DNA from: Actinomycetota bacterium
GTDB taxonomy: Bacteria; Actinomycetota; CADDZG01; WHSQ01
DNA: 64,000 nucleotides
Assembly: GCA_009379915.1 (NCBI GenBank)
Contig: WHSV01000001.1
Coordinates: 52,386-116,385 of the forward strand
Reading direction: 5' to 3'
Shown: positions 34,121 through 43,238 of the stretch, piece by piece
How the letters are laid out: the number at the start of each line of letters is the position of its first letter
Position numbering within the stretch: position 1 is the stretch's first letter
Notes under the pieces: generated by a model
What the model was told of the DNA's origin: nothing
Database searches by the model: none
Seen by the model: the letters and a program-made list of their open reading frames with translations, nothing else
Translations under genes and position numbers: made by a program

Positions 34121-35316
34121 CGCGTACTCGTTTGCGTGCTCTCCGCGGCGACATCCCGGGTCGCCGGCGGGATCTCGTTCAGGTACACGCGCGGGACACG
34201 CGAAGCGATGCGGGTCGTTATCTCGTAGTTGATCGTTCCGATCACTCCGGCAAGCTCCTCTGCGGTGATGTGCGCGTCGCCGTCCGAGCCGATCAGAGTG
34301 GCGACGGCGCCGATTTCCACGGGATCCTCCCCGACGTCGACGAGGAACTGATCCATGCAAACGGTGCCCGACACACGGTGTCGTTTACCCTCGATCAGCA
34401 CCTCCGCCCGGCCCGAGAGCCCGCGATCGTATCCATCCGCGTAGCCGACGGGTACCGTGACGATCCGACCGTCACGTTCGAGCTCGTAGCGAAGCCCGTA
34501 GGACAGCCGTTCACCAGCCGGCAAGACCTTCGACGCGTTGATGCGCGCCCGGAGGCTCATCGCAGGACGAAGATCGGCGCTGTTGGTGAGATGGGGGCCG
34601 GGCCACAATCCGTACGCCGCCACACCCGGTCGCACGATGTCGAGGTGCGATTCCGGCAACGACAGGGTCGCCGCCGAGTTGGCCATGTGCTTGTAACGCA
34701 GGGGGCCGATCGTTTTCTCGATCTCCATCACCAACTCGTTGAAGAGCTCGAACTGCCTCCGGGTGAAGGAGTGGCCGGGCACGTCGGCCACCGCGAAGTG
34801 ACTCCAGGCCCCCTCGATGGCGATGCCATCGAGCGCCTTCAGGGCGCGCATGGCGTCCGGCAGGTCGGACGCCATGATGCCGACCCTGTGCATACCGGTG
34901 TCCACCTTGACGTGAACGCCGATTCGGCGTCCCCCCGCTGAGGCGGCCTCTGAGAGGCTCCGAGCGAAGGCCTCGCTGTACACGGCGGGAGTGAGGTCGT
35001 AAGTCAGCATCGTGGCGGCGGAGCGTGGAGGCGGTTCCGTGAAGACGTGGATGGGAGCCGTTACACCGGCCTCTCTCAGATGCAGGGCCTCGGCCACCCG
35101 CGCCACGCCCAACCGAGTCGCTCCCGCCTGAAGCATCGCCCAGGCGACCGCCGGATTCCCGTGGCCGTAGGCATAGCCCTTGACGACGCCCATTAACTCG
35201 GACCGAGGTGCAACGGCCCTGAGCTCGGCGATGTTGTGGCGAATCGCTCCAAGGTCGACCTCGGCCCACACCCCGTGGCCCCGCCTTTCGACCTCTTCGC
35301 GCGACAGTCCGCTCAT
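34117..35316 (-). CDS. alr: Alanine racemase
   Basis: The PLP enzyme makes D-alanine for peptidoglycan. The 399-residue protein has the PLP lysine region LMGVVKGYAYGHG (Lys46), HVKVDTGMHRVGI, MANSAATLSLPESHLDIVRPG and LSYGLRYELE with the second catalytic Tyr, plus the C-terminal VCMDQFLVDVG. The PLP motif is variant: the usual VVKANAYGHG or VVKADAYGHG is VVKGYAYGHG here. All catalytic positions are kept, so it is expected to work. The next gene (alpha/beta hydrolase) overlaps its stop. Confidence 0.95.
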   Translation of the reverse strand: MSGLSREEVERRGHGVWAEVDLGAIRHNIAELRAVAPRSELMGVVKGYAYGHGNPAVAWAMLQAGATRLGVARVAEALHLREAGVTAPIHVFTEPPPRSAATMLTYDLTPAVYSEAFARSLSEAASAGGRRIGVHVKVDTGMHRVGIMASDLPDAMRALKALDGIAIEGAWSHFAVADVPGHSFTRRQFELFNELVMEIEKTIGPLRYKHMANSAATLSLPESHLDIVRPGVAAYGLWPGPHLTNSADLRPAMSLRARINASKVLPAGERLSYGLRYELERDGRIVTVPVGYADGYDRGLSGRAEVLIEGKRHRVSGTVCMDQFLVDVGEDPVEIGAVATLIGSDGDAHITAEELAGVIGTINYEITTRIASRVPRVYLNEIPPATRDVAAESTQTSTR

Positions 35317-35386
35317 GATCTGTTCCCCTCTGGCCGGCGATTCGCCGCCGTCGAGTCAGCGTAATCCGAGCCCGGGATGGGCCGAG

Positions 35387-36892
35387 CTATTCGTAGAGCT
35401 CCCCGACCGCGGCCGGGAGGGCCTCGGCAACGTCCCATGCCACGGTTCCGCGGCCCCCGGCGGAAACGCCCGCCACGCCCCCCGCGAGGCCGTGTACGAA
35501 GACCCCCGCGATCGCCGCCGAGACTGGGTCGAGTCCTTCGGCGAGGAGCGCGCCGACCACCCCCGTCAGGACGTCTCCGGTACCGGCGGTCGCGAGCTCC
35601 GGCCCGCCGGTGGGGTTCACGACCGCAGGACCCTCCGGGCCGGCGACGATTGTCCCGGCCCCCTTGAGCACGACGACGCATCCGAGGTCAGACGCGGCTC
35701 TGCGGGCGACGCCGACTCGGTCGGCCTGAACGTCTTTGCTCGAGAGCTTCAAGAGCGTCGCCATCTCACCGGGGTGCGGCGTCAGCACGGTGGGGCTCGT
35801 CCGCTTCCTGAGGGCGGCGGCGTCCTCGGCAAGGACGTTGAGCCCGTCCGCGTCGAGCACGAGCGGCACGTCGATTGCTTCGAGCGCCGTCTCGACCAGA
35901 GCTTGCTGCCGGGGGCCGGTTCCCAGACCGGGGCCGAGAGCGACCGCATCAGCTCGGTCGAAGTCGTCGTCGAACTCGGCCAGCACCTCGGGTCCCAATT
36001 CGGAGTGGTCGGCCACGATGCGCGACACCGCTTCGGGAATCAAGCTCTTCTTCGCATGGTCCACGTAGGAGGTAGAGACGAGCGTGACGTAGCCGGCGCC
36101 CATCCGCGCCGCTCCACGAGAGGTCAGCAGAGCCGCGCCGCTCATTCCGTCCGATCCCGCAAGCACGAGCACCGAACCGGTGCTGCGCTTGTGAGCGTCA
36201 ACGGAGCGCGCGGGAAGCATCGCCCCGATGTCGGAGGGCTCCGGAAGGTGCAGCGACGCGTCCCCGAGCTCGATCCCAATGTCAACCACTTCGACTCGCC
36301 CCGCTCGGCCGGCGCCTGGGTGCAGCACGGTTCCGAGCTTCTGGGCGGCGATCGCAACGGTGACGTTCGCCCTCACGGCCGGCCCCTCGACCGCTCCCGT
36401 GTCCCCCGCCACTCCTGAGGGGATGTCGACCGCGAGCACACGCGCACCGTTGGAGTTGATCGCCTCGATGGCCTTGGCGGGTCGCCCCTCGGCGCGACCC
36501 CGAAAACCGGTTCCGAAAATGGCGTCCACGACCACGTCGTGGTAGCTCAACGAATGCGTCTCGAACGGGCGAGGCTTGACGCCGGCCCGGCTCATGGCCC
36601 TTAGATGAGCGGCTGCGTCGCCTTCGTACTCGGATTCCTCCGCGAGCAACAGACAGCGCACCGCCACTCCCTCGCGGTGCAGCACGCGTGCGGCGACAAA
36701 GCCATCGCCACCGTTGTTGCCCTTGCCGCACACGATGGCCACGCGCGCGCCGTAACGGCGGCCCGCGAGCGTCACCGTCGCTCGGGCAACCGCGCGTCCC
36801 GCCCGCTCCATTAGCACGAAGCCGGGCGTTCCCGACGCAATGGTCGCCTCGTCGGCCGCCGCCATCTCGCGGGGAGACAGAAGTGGTTTCAC
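35387..36892 (-). CDS. nnr: Bifunctional NAD(P)H-hydrate epimerase / ADP-dependent dehydratase
   Basis: The protein repairs hydrated NADH and NADPH. The 501 residues comprise an N-terminal YjeF_N epimerase domain (about 1-210) with VAIVCGKGNNGGDGFVAARV and VDIPSGVAGDTG, and a C-terminal carbohydrate-kinase-like dehydratase domain (about 225-495) with VLVLAGSDGMSGAALLTSRG, ALGPGLGTG, VLDADGLNVLA, LTPHPGEMATLL and the signature GGPELATAGTGDVLTG. It lies between glmS and alr, a position where acpS also often occurs in actinobacteria; no acpS is seen here. Confidence 0.96.
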   Translation of the reverse strand: MKPLLSPREMAAADEATIASGTPGFVLMERAGRAVARATVTLAGRRYGARVAIVCGKGNNGGDGFVAARVLHREGVAVRCLLLAEESEYEGDAAAHLRAMSRAGVKPRPFETHSLSYHDVVVDAIFGTGFRGRAEGRPAKAIEAINSNGARVLAVDIPSGVAGDTGAVEGPAVRANVTVAIAAQKLGTVLHPGAGRAGRVEVVDIGIELGDASLHLPEPSDIGAMLPARSVDAHKRSTGSVLVLAGSDGMSGAALLTSRGAARMGAGYVTLVSTSYVDHAKKSLIPEAVSRIVADHSELGPEVLAEFDDDFDRADAVALGPGLGTGPRQQALVETALEAIDVPLVLDADGLNVLAEDAAALRKRTSPTVLTPHPGEMATLLKLSSKDVQADRVGVARRAASDLGCVVVLKGAGTIVAGPEGPAVVNPTGGPELATAGTGDVLTGVVGALLAEGLDPVSAAIAGVFVHGLAGGVAGVSAGGRGTVAWDVAEALPAAVGELYE

Positions 36893-36922
36893 ATCACAAC
36901 TCTACGAGGTTAGGTGTGGCCT

Positions 36923-38758
36923 CTATTCGACCGTGACGCTCTTCGCCAGGTTGCGAGGCTTGTCCGGCGACAGCCCCCGCTCCTTGGCGACGAAGTACGC
37001 GAGCATTTGAAGAGGAATCGTGTCGAGGATCGGCGTCAGCAAAGGCTTCGTCGTCGGCATCTCGAACATCTCGTTCGCGAGGGAACGCGCACGTTCGTCA
37101 TTACGGGGCGCGATGAGAATCGTCTCTGCGCCTCGGGCCTTGACCTCCTGAACGTTGCCGAGCATCTTGTCGTACAGAGCGGTGCCCGTAAGGATCGCAA
37201 CGACGGGGACCCCCCCTTCGATCAGCGCAATGGCACCGTGCTTCAGTTCCCCGGCCGCGTACCCTTCTGCGTGAATGTAGGAGATTTCTTTCAGCTTGAG
37301 CGCGCCCTCGAGTGCCACCGCCATGCCGACGCCGCGGCCGATGAAGATGAAGTCCCGGGCATCGGCGTATCGCTTTGCCGCGCGATGGACCTCGCCCTGC
37401 AGGGTGAGCACCTCTTCGATTTGATCGGGCAACGCACGCATCGCGTCGATCGTTTCGCTGAGCTTGTCCGCTTCCATCACACCGCGCTCCCGCGCGAGGT
37501 ACAGCGCGAAGAGATTCAGCGCAACTAGTTGTGCAAGGAATGTCTTCGTTGCAGCAACGCCGATCTCGGGTCCGGCATGAGTAAACAACACGGCGTCCGC
37601 GTCGCGCGCTATCGACGACCCGGCGACATTCGTGATGGCGACGACCATGGCCCCCATGTCCTTGGCGAACCGAACCGCAGCGAGCGTGTCCGCGGTTTCG
37701 CCGGATTGGGCGATGCCGATGACGAGGGAGTGCTCGTCGAGAACGGGGTCGCGATAGCGGAACTCCGAAGCGAGATCGAGTTCGACGGGAATACGCGTGT
37801 AGTGCTCGATGGCGTGCTTCGCCGCCATGCCGGAGTGGTACGAGGTGCCGCAAGCAACCACGACGACCTTGGTGATCCCCTCGATATCGGCGCGGCTCCA
37901 GGTGACCTCGTCCAGAGTGATGTGACCCTGCTTGTCGACTCGCCCGCGCATCGTGTTCCGCACGGCCTCGGGCTGCTCGAAGATCTCTTTGAGCATGAAG
38001 TCCTCGTATCCGGACTTCTCGGCGGCGTCGAGGTCCCACTCGACGTGGACGGTCTCGGCATCGACTTCCCGGCCCTCGAAGTCCAGCACCCGCACTGAGC
38101 CCGGCCTGATCTCGGCGACCTGACGGTTCTCGAGCGGAATCACGTCCCGCGTATACGGAAGCAGCGCGGGAATTCCCGAAGCGACCAGGCCGGCATGCCC
38201 GTTCGCCCCCACGATGATCGGCGAGTCCTGGCGGACGGCCACGATGGTCTCGGGCTCGTCCGCGTGCACGAGGACGAGCCCGAAGGCGCCCTCGAGCCGG
38301 TCCACGGTGGCGAGCGTTGCTTCGAGCAGGGACACACCCGTTGACTCCATGATCGAACCGACGAGCTTGGCAACGACTTCGGTGTCGGTCTCGCTTTCGA
38401 ACGCGTGTCCCTCTGCTTCGAGCTCTTCCTTCAGAACGTCGAAGTTCTCAACGATCCCGTTGTGGACGATGGCCACCTTGCCGCTGGAGTCGACGTGCGG
38501 GTGGGCGTTGGTGTCGTCGGGCGCGCCATGAGTGGCCCACCTCGTGTGTCCGATGCCGATAGTGCCGCTGAGCTCGGCGCCGTCCAACGCCTCTTCGAGA
38601 TTGCCGAGCTGTCCGGCCCGGCGCACGCGTGCGATGCCGCCCGAGGCGGCGATCGCGACCCCGGCCGAGTCGTATCCTCGGTACTCGAGCTGACGCATGC
38701 CCTCAATGAGGACGGGCAGGGCCGCCTCGTTTCCTACGTAGCCGACGATTCCACACAT
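36923..38758 (-). CDS. glmS: Glutamine--fructose-6-phosphate aminotransferase
   Basis: GlmS makes glucosamine-6-phosphate, the entry to amino-sugar and peptidoglycan synthesis. The 611-residue protein begins CGIVGYVGNEAAL, where the Cys after the initiator Met is the glutaminase nucleophile. Other marks are GIGHTRWATHGAPDDTNAHP, VHNGIVENFD, and in the isomerase half VACGTSYHSGMAAKHAIEHY, GIAQSGETADTLAA and EISYIHAEGYAAGELKHG, ending in the usual KSVTVE. GAGGGGG lies upstream of the ATG at 38758. No glmS ribozyme was recognised upstream. Confidence 0.98.
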   Translation of the reverse strand: MCGIVGYVGNEAALPVLIEGMRQLEYRGYDSAGVAIAASGGIARVRRAGQLGNLEEALDGAELSGTIGIGHTRWATHGAPDDTNAHPHVDSSGKVAIVHNGIVENFDVLKEELEAEGHAFESETDTEVVAKLVGSIMESTGVSLLEATLATVDRLEGAFGLVLVHADEPETIVAVRQDSPIIVGANGHAGLVASGIPALLPYTRDVIPLENRQVAEIRPGSVRVLDFEGREVDAETVHVEWDLDAAEKSGYEDFMLKEIFEQPEAVRNTMRGRVDKQGHITLDEVTWSRADIEGITKVVVVACGTSYHSGMAAKHAIEHYTRIPVELDLASEFRYRDPVLDEHSLVIGIAQSGETADTLAAVRFAKDMGAMVVAITNVAGSSIARDADAVLFTHAGPEIGVAATKTFLAQLVALNLFALYLARERGVMEADKLSETIDAMRALPDQIEEVLTLQGEVHRAAKRYADARDFIFIGRGVGMAVALEGALKLKEISYIHAEGYAAGELKHGAIALIEGGVPVVAILTGTALYDKMLGNVQEVKARGAETILIAPRNDERARSLANEMFEMPTTKPLLTPILDTIPLQMLAYFVAKERGLSPDKPRNLAKSVTVE

Positions 38759-39109
38759 CGCTACCCCCTCTTCAGATGCCTAGCGCATACCACCGACGAG
38801 AGCGCGCTCAACCGGATCACTTGCAAGGAGAGGAGCCACGTCGATGCCGGTTTGTTGCCCGGGATCACTCCCGGGTTTTGTCGACACCGTCACGACCGTG
38901 GCCGGCCGAGGGTCACCCGCCGAATGTTTCGAGATCCCCTACCTCGTCGACTCACCGCCTCCACGGGAGCCCTGGCGCTAGATCCGAATGGTGGTTCTTC
39001 CTCTCGCCCCGATACTAGATGAGCCGGGTCCCCCCCGCGGAATCCGGCACGGATACCAGTTCCTCTACACAGCGGCCGCCTGGGCCGGCGGGGTGGCGGT
39101 CTTCGGAGA

Positions 39110-39275
39110 TCCGCCGGCCGCTCCGGGTGGTTGCGGGGCTGAAAACCGGCATCGACGGGGCGAAGTTGGTGCCGGGTCCGGTCGGTGGGGGCCCTGTGGC
39201 TTGGTCCCGTGGTTCAAAACCGGCACCTACGGGGCGAAGTTGGTGCCGATCCCCCTCCGATGGGCCCTCTAATCT
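39110..39275 (+). repeat. Dispersed intergenic repeat, two tandem copies
   Basis: Two copies are 74 bases apart: AAAACCGGCATCGACGGGG from 39142, and AAAACCGGCACCTACGGGG from 39216, each followed by CGAAGTTGGTGCCG. Before the second copy stands CTTGGTCCCGTGGTTC. In each, CGGCA or CGGCAC can pair with TGCCG or GTGCCG to form a six-base stem around a loop of about 16-18 bases. Confidence 0.85.
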
Positions 39276-39479
39276 TGCTTCTGCCCGAGGTGTTACCCGA
39301 AAAGCACGTGATTCGTGTGCTTCTTGGGTCAGACCTCGCCCTGACGCCTGAAACGCGCACCGAAAACCGGTCTGGAGCACTCTCGGACCTCCAGGTTGCG
39401 CCCCATGCACCCTTTTTGACCCAAGAGCGAGCATCCCAGGGTTTTCAACCCCGGCACCAGACCGGAGTGGCCCCGCGAA

Positions 39480-39548
39480 CCCGACCACAAGACCACCTCG
39501 CCCCGTCGATGCCCGGTTTCAGACCCGCGTACCAAGTTAGAGGGCCGC
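39480..39548 (-). repeat. Dispersed intergenic repeat, inverted copy
   Basis: On the minus strand, the copy reads GGCCCTCTAACTTGGTACG, then GGGTCTGAAACCGGGCATCG, then ACGGGGCGAGGTGGTC. It matches the plus-strand copies at 39.1 kb through CTTGGT, AACCGG, GCATCG and ACGGGGCGA. Confidence 0.8.
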
Positions 39549-39585
39549 ACCCAACCGACCACAGACCCACTCAGCCCCACCACCC

Positions 39586-40914
39586 CTAGTTCAGGTAGTC
39601 GCGCACCGAGCCGGCGACGTCTTCGGCGACCGATTGGGCCCTCACCGGGTCGGCGGCCTCGACCATCACCCTCACGAGCGCCTCGGTGCCCGAGGCTCTC
39701 AGCAGGACGCGACCGTCCTCCCCCAGCGCGGCTTCGGCGGAGCGGACCTCCTCCCAGAGCGGCTCGTGTGAGTCGAGCTTGTGCTTGGCCGCGACCTCGA
39801 CATTGATCAGAACCTGGGGGAAAGGCTCGAAGAAGTGGGCGAGCTGCGAGAGCGGCCGGTCCGAGGCGGCCACGATGGCGGCGATCTGGAGACCGGTCAG
39901 GATCCCGTCACCCGTAGTCGAGTGCTTGCCGATGATCACGTGACCGGATTGCTCGCCGCCGAGAACGGCCCCGTGCTGGGCCATCGCCTCGGCGACGAAC
40001 TTGTCACCGACCGGAGCGAAGAGGACCTCGATCCCTTTGGCCTCGAGGGCGCGCTTGAACCCCAAATTCGACATGACCGTGGCGACCACCATGTCGTTGT
40101 CGAGCTCGCCGAGACGGTGGAGGTGTACCGCGGTCATGCCCAGCAACCGGTCACCGTCGACTCGTTCTCCGCGCTCGTCGACCGCGAGCACGCGGTCGGC
40201 GTCGCCGTCGAACGCCAACCCGAGCTGGGCCCCCTCTTTCACGACCCGTTCGGCGAGCGAGCTCAGGTTCGTCGACCCACAACCCACGTTGATGCGGTTA
40301 CCGTCGCCGACGGCGTTGATCGCAACGACCTCGGCCCCCGCTCGACCGAAGGCTTCAGGGCCGGCGGCCCAGGCGGCCCCGAACGCGCAATCCAGCACAA
40401 TCCTGATTTCCGAGGTGAACGAGCCGTCCACCGAGGCAAGGATGTGGTCGAGATAGCGATCCAGAGCGTCCTCGATGACTTCGGCCGACCCGACCTCAGC
40501 GCCAAGGGGGAGTTCCACGTCCGGGGACTGCATGACGCGCTCGATCCGATCCTCGACGGTGGCCGATGTCTTGAGGCCCTCGTTCGAGAAGAACTTGATC
40601 CCGTTGTCCTGCACGGGGTTGTGTGACGCCGAGATGACCGCACCGGCCGAGGCCTTCTCGTCGATGGTGAGGAAGGCGACTGCGGGCGTGGGCACGATTC
40701 CGGCCAGGCGCACCCGCACACCTGCCGAGCAGAGACCCGCGACGAGAGCGCCCTCGAGCATGGGGCCCGATATGCGCGTGTCGCGCCCGACGACCACCTG
40801 GCCGCCCTTCGCCATGACCGTCCCCGCCGCCCGGCCGAGCGAAAGCGCGAGATCGGGCGTCAATTCCCTGTTGGCGACACCCCTGACACCGTCCGTCCCG
40901 AAAAGTCGTGGCAT
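39586..40914 (-). CDS. glmM: Phosphoglucosamine mutase
   Basis: GlmM converts glucosamine-6-phosphate to glucosamine-1-phosphate. The start is ATG 40914 (MPRLFGTDGVRGVANRELTP); the frame continues upstream without a sensible start. The 442-residue product has the phosphoserine loop GAVISASHNPVQDNG, the metal loop FDGDADRVLAVD, the sugar-binding GEQSGHVIIG and the phosphate loop LRASGTEALVRVMVEA. Length and order match the family. It is separated from glmS by a long repeat-filled gap and is divergent from the TreT-like gene. The bases before the ATG do not form a strong ribosome binding site. Confidence 0.97.
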   Translation of the reverse strand: MPRLFGTDGVRGVANRELTPDLALSLGRAAGTVMAKGGQVVVGRDTRISGPMLEGALVAGLCSAGVRVRLAGIVPTPAVAFLTIDEKASAGAVISASHNPVQDNGIKFFSNEGLKTSATVEDRIERVMQSPDVELPLGAEVGSAEVIEDALDRYLDHILASVDGSFTSEIRIVLDCAFGAAWAAGPEAFGRAGAEVVAINAVGDGNRINVGCGSTNLSSLAERVVKEGAQLGLAFDGDADRVLAVDERGERVDGDRLLGMTAVHLHRLGELDNDMVVATVMSNLGFKRALEAKGIEVLFAPVGDKFVAEAMAQHGAVLGGEQSGHVIIGKHSTTGDGILTGLQIAAIVAASDRPLSQLAHFFEPFPQVLINVEVAAKHKLDSHEPLWEEVRSAEAALGEDGRVLLRASGTEALVRVMVEAADPVRAQSVAEDVAGSVRDYLN

Positions 40915-41056
40915 CTGGAAATACTCGCGTACGTAACCAACCCTCGAGACGCTTGACGCCATTGCCGGGTGGACGCTCACGCGGACGAGAGAATGTAGGC
41001 ACGGTCCCGCAGGGGACCGAAACTGCTAAACAAGGCGGACGCGGAGGGACGACACG

Positions 41057-42496
41057 GTGGCAGCACTCACGAAGGTCGAAACCGGAGTCTTCGATCCCCG
41101 GCGCTTCAAGGAGGTCCTCAGCGCGGAAGCGTGGGCGGCCTTCTCCGAGGCCCTGGACCGGGCCGAGGAGACCTTCAAGGGTCGAACCATCTGGAACGTC
41201 AACTCGACCGGCAAGGGCGGCGGGGTGGCCGAGATGCTCTACTCCCTGCTCGCCTACGCCATGGGGGCGGGGGTCGACGCCCGCTGGCGCGTGATCGAGG
41301 GCAACCCCGAGTTCTTTCGGATAACGAAGCGGGTCCACAACCACCTGCACGGGTCTCCGGGCGACGGAGGGCGTCTGGGACCCGAGGAGCACGCGGTCTA
41401 CCTCGACGCTCTCGAGCCCAACGCCGAGGCTCTGGCCAAGCTCGTCCGCCCCAGAGACATCGTCATCCTTCACGATCCCCAGACCGCGGGTCTCGTGGCC
41501 CCCATGAAGGAGGTGGCGGACTTCGTGGTCTGGCGCTGCCACGTTGGCCTCGATGTCCCGAACGACATCGCGCGCAACGCGTGGGATTTCCTCGACGAGC
41601 ACGTCGACCGAGCCGACGCTCACGTCTTCTCGCGCAAAGAGTTCGTGTGGCTCGGCCTCGCTCCCGAGAAAACCGTCATCATCCCGCCATCGATCGACGC
41701 CTTCTCGCCGAAAAACCAGGAGCTCGAGCGCCCCTCGGTCGAGGGCATCCTCGCGGCCTCCGGTCTGGTCGAGGGCGGCGACCCCGGACTGGCGACGTTC
41801 GTGCGAGCCGGGGGTCAGCCCGGTCTCGTCAGACGGCCCGCCGACCTGGTGGACGGCGGAGCAGCCCTCGCAGCCGATGCCCGCATCGTCACGCAGGTGT
41901 CCCGCTGGGACCGGCTCAAGGACCCGCTCGGGGTCATGTTGGGTTTCGCCGATCACATCGCGCCTCGCACCGACGCCCATCTCGTTCTCGCGGGCCCGGC
42001 CGTCGAGGCGATCAGCGACGATCCCGAGGGAGCCGAGGTCCTCGAGGAAGTCCGCGCCGCGCATTCGCGAATGCCCCCGGACGTTCGTGCCCGCATCCTT
42101 CTGGCCGCCCTCCCGATGGATGACAGCGAGGAAAACGCCGCTATCGTCAACGCGCTGCAGAGGCGCTCGGATGTCGTCGTTCAGAAGAGCATCGCGGAGG
42201 GCTTCGGATTGACGGTGGCCGAGGGGATGTGGAAGGCCCGCCCCGTGGTTGCAAGCCGCATCGGTGGGATCCAGGATCAGATCGTCGATGGAGTCAGCGG
42301 CGTCCTGGTGAGCGATCCGGGCGCGCTCGCCGAGTACGGGGCCGCGGTAACCGGCCTCCTGCTGGACCCGCGGCGAGCGGAATCGATGGGCTTCGAGGCG
42401 ATGAACCGCGTGCGAACCGAGTTCCTCGGCCCCCGGCACCTGCTGCAATACCTGGAGCTGTTGTCCAAGCTGATGCAGAAGGCCACCGCGAGCTAG
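41057..42496 (+). CDS. treT: GT4 glycosyltransferase, TreT-like trehalose synthase
   Basis: The 479-residue protein from GTG 41057 resembles the trehalose glycosyltransferring synthases (TreT), which make trehalose from NDP-glucose and glucose. Marks are the N-terminal WNVNSTGKGGGVAEMLYSLL, WRVIEGNPEFFRITKRVHN and HDPQTAGLVAPMKEVADFVV (acceptor domain), and the C-terminal Rossmann part with VTQVSRWDRLKDPLGVMLGF and the retaining-GT4 E-x7-E region SIAEGFGLTVAEGMWKARPV. It has GGAGGGAC before the start. It is convergent with mobA. Other GT4 acceptors cannot be excluded. Confidence 0.85.
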   Translation: MAALTKVETGVFDPRRFKEVLSAEAWAAFSEALDRAEETFKGRTIWNVNSTGKGGGVAEMLYSLLAYAMGAGVDARWRVIEGNPEFFRITKRVHNHLHGSPGDGGRLGPEEHAVYLDALEPNAEALAKLVRPRDIVILHDPQTAGLVAPMKEVADFVVWRCHVGLDVPNDIARNAWDFLDEHVDRADAHVFSRKEFVWLGLAPEKTVIIPPSIDAFSPKNQELERPSVEGILAASGLVEGGDPGLATFVRAGGQPGLVRRPADLVDGGAALAADARIVTQVSRWDRLKDPLGVMLGFADHIAPRTDAHLVLAGPAVEAISDDPEGAEVLEEVRAAHSRMPPDVRARILLAALPMDDSEENAAIVNALQRRSDVVVQKSIAEGFGLTVAEGMWKARPVVASRIGGIQDQIVDGVSGVLVSDPGALAEYGAAVTGLLLDPRRAESMGFEAMNRVRTEFLGPRHLLQYLELLSKLMQKATAS

Positions 42497-42545
42497 GTGG
42501 CCCGCCCCACAAATACACATGCGTTTTACTCATGGGGCGGACCAC
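42497..42545. terminator. Probable bidirectional terminator
   Basis: GTGGCCCGCCCCA (42497-42509) can pair with TGGGGCGGACCAC (42533-42545), 12 of 13 positions, around a 23-base loop. It lies between the convergent treT and mobA stops. The loop is long and there is no clear T-tract, so this is less typical than the terminator at 3.5 kb. Confidence 0.5.
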
Positions 42546-43105
42546 TAGACCTCCGACGCGTAGGCGCGCGCCCTGGCCAGGTCTTCGGGCGTGTCGATAT
42601 CCAGCGCGGCCCGTTCGTTGTGCACGGCGGCGACGTCGAGGGTCGCGAACAGAGACCGCATCGATGAATCGTCTTTGCGCTGCGCGGCATTAGCTGCGCG
42701 CAGCGCGTTCGTTCGATACGCGCCCACCACGTAGTGCATGGCGCCCGCGGCGTCCTCCAGCGCAGCCCCGTCGCGCCCGCCGGCTGCACGAACGAGCAAG
42801 GCGACGACCTCGGGGCTGAGGAACGGATAGTCCACCGCGAGCACGATCACGATCTCTGACGTCACTAGCTCCAGACCCGCGACGGTCGCGCGCAGCGGTC
42901 CACCTCCCGCGGGGATCTCGGACGTCCACCGCACCGGTGCCGAGGTCCAGCGACGCGGTCCAACACCGATGACCTGCTCGGCCCCTCGGACCGCGCCGAG
43001 CGCTCGTTCGAGCAGAGACAAGCCTCCGACCTCGATGGCCGCCTTGTCCTCGCCCCCCAGTCTCCGAGCGTCACCTCCCGCCAGCACCACGGCGTCGAAA
43101 CTCAT
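42545..43105 (-). CDS. MobA-like nucleotidyltransferase
   Basis: The 186-residue protein (ATG 43105; a GTG one codon earlier is possible) has the N-terminal nucleotide-binding motif AVVLAGGDARRLGGEDKAAI (L-A-G-G-x-S/A-R-R-x-G-x-D-K), followed by PAGGGPLRATVAGL and VLAVDYPFLSPEVVALL with the metal-binding Asp. These match molybdenum cofactor guanylyltransferase (MobA) and its relatives. The C-terminus has ALDIDTPEDLARAR, as in MobA. No other molybdenum cofactor gene is nearby, so another NTP-transferase role is possible. Confidence 0.82.
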   Translation of the reverse strand: MSFDAVVLAGGDARRLGGEDKAAIEVGGLSLLERALGAVRGAEQVIGVGPRRWTSAPVRWTSEIPAGGGPLRATVAGLELVTSEIVIVLAVDYPFLSPEVVALLVRAAGGRDGAALEDAAGAMHYVVGAYRTNALRAANAAQRKDDSSMRSLFATLDVAAVHNERAALDIDTPEDLARARAYASEV

Positions 43106-43238
43106 CACCGCACCATATGAGGGAAACGCCTGGGGGTGATCGGGTACGCGATCTCGACCGTCTCGGCGCGTCCGATGACGGGGTTCCCGGCCTCTCTTAG
43201 GATGCGCGAAGAAATGCAGACCAATTGATCGGAGCCTC

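Larger units (their letters stand above)
38759..39585. other. Large intergenic region between glmM and glmS, rich in repeats
   Basis: This 827-base gap between two genes of the same pathway has no supported gene; open frames in it are Arg/Pro-rich. It contains three copies of the dispersed repeat, two on the plus strand and one on the minus. GGCCCTCTAA at about 39259 and its inverted counterpart at about 39538-39547 (TTAGAGGGCC) flank about 280 bases. The glmS promoter should lie near 38760-38850. Confidence 0.6.

Noticed and set aside
39015..39488. 157-codon minus-strand frame and similar frames at 63352-63615 and 17877-18317
   Set aside because: They run through the dispersed repeats, are Arg/Gly/Pro-rich and lack ribosome binding sites. 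Open frames are common by chance in this GC-rich DNA.
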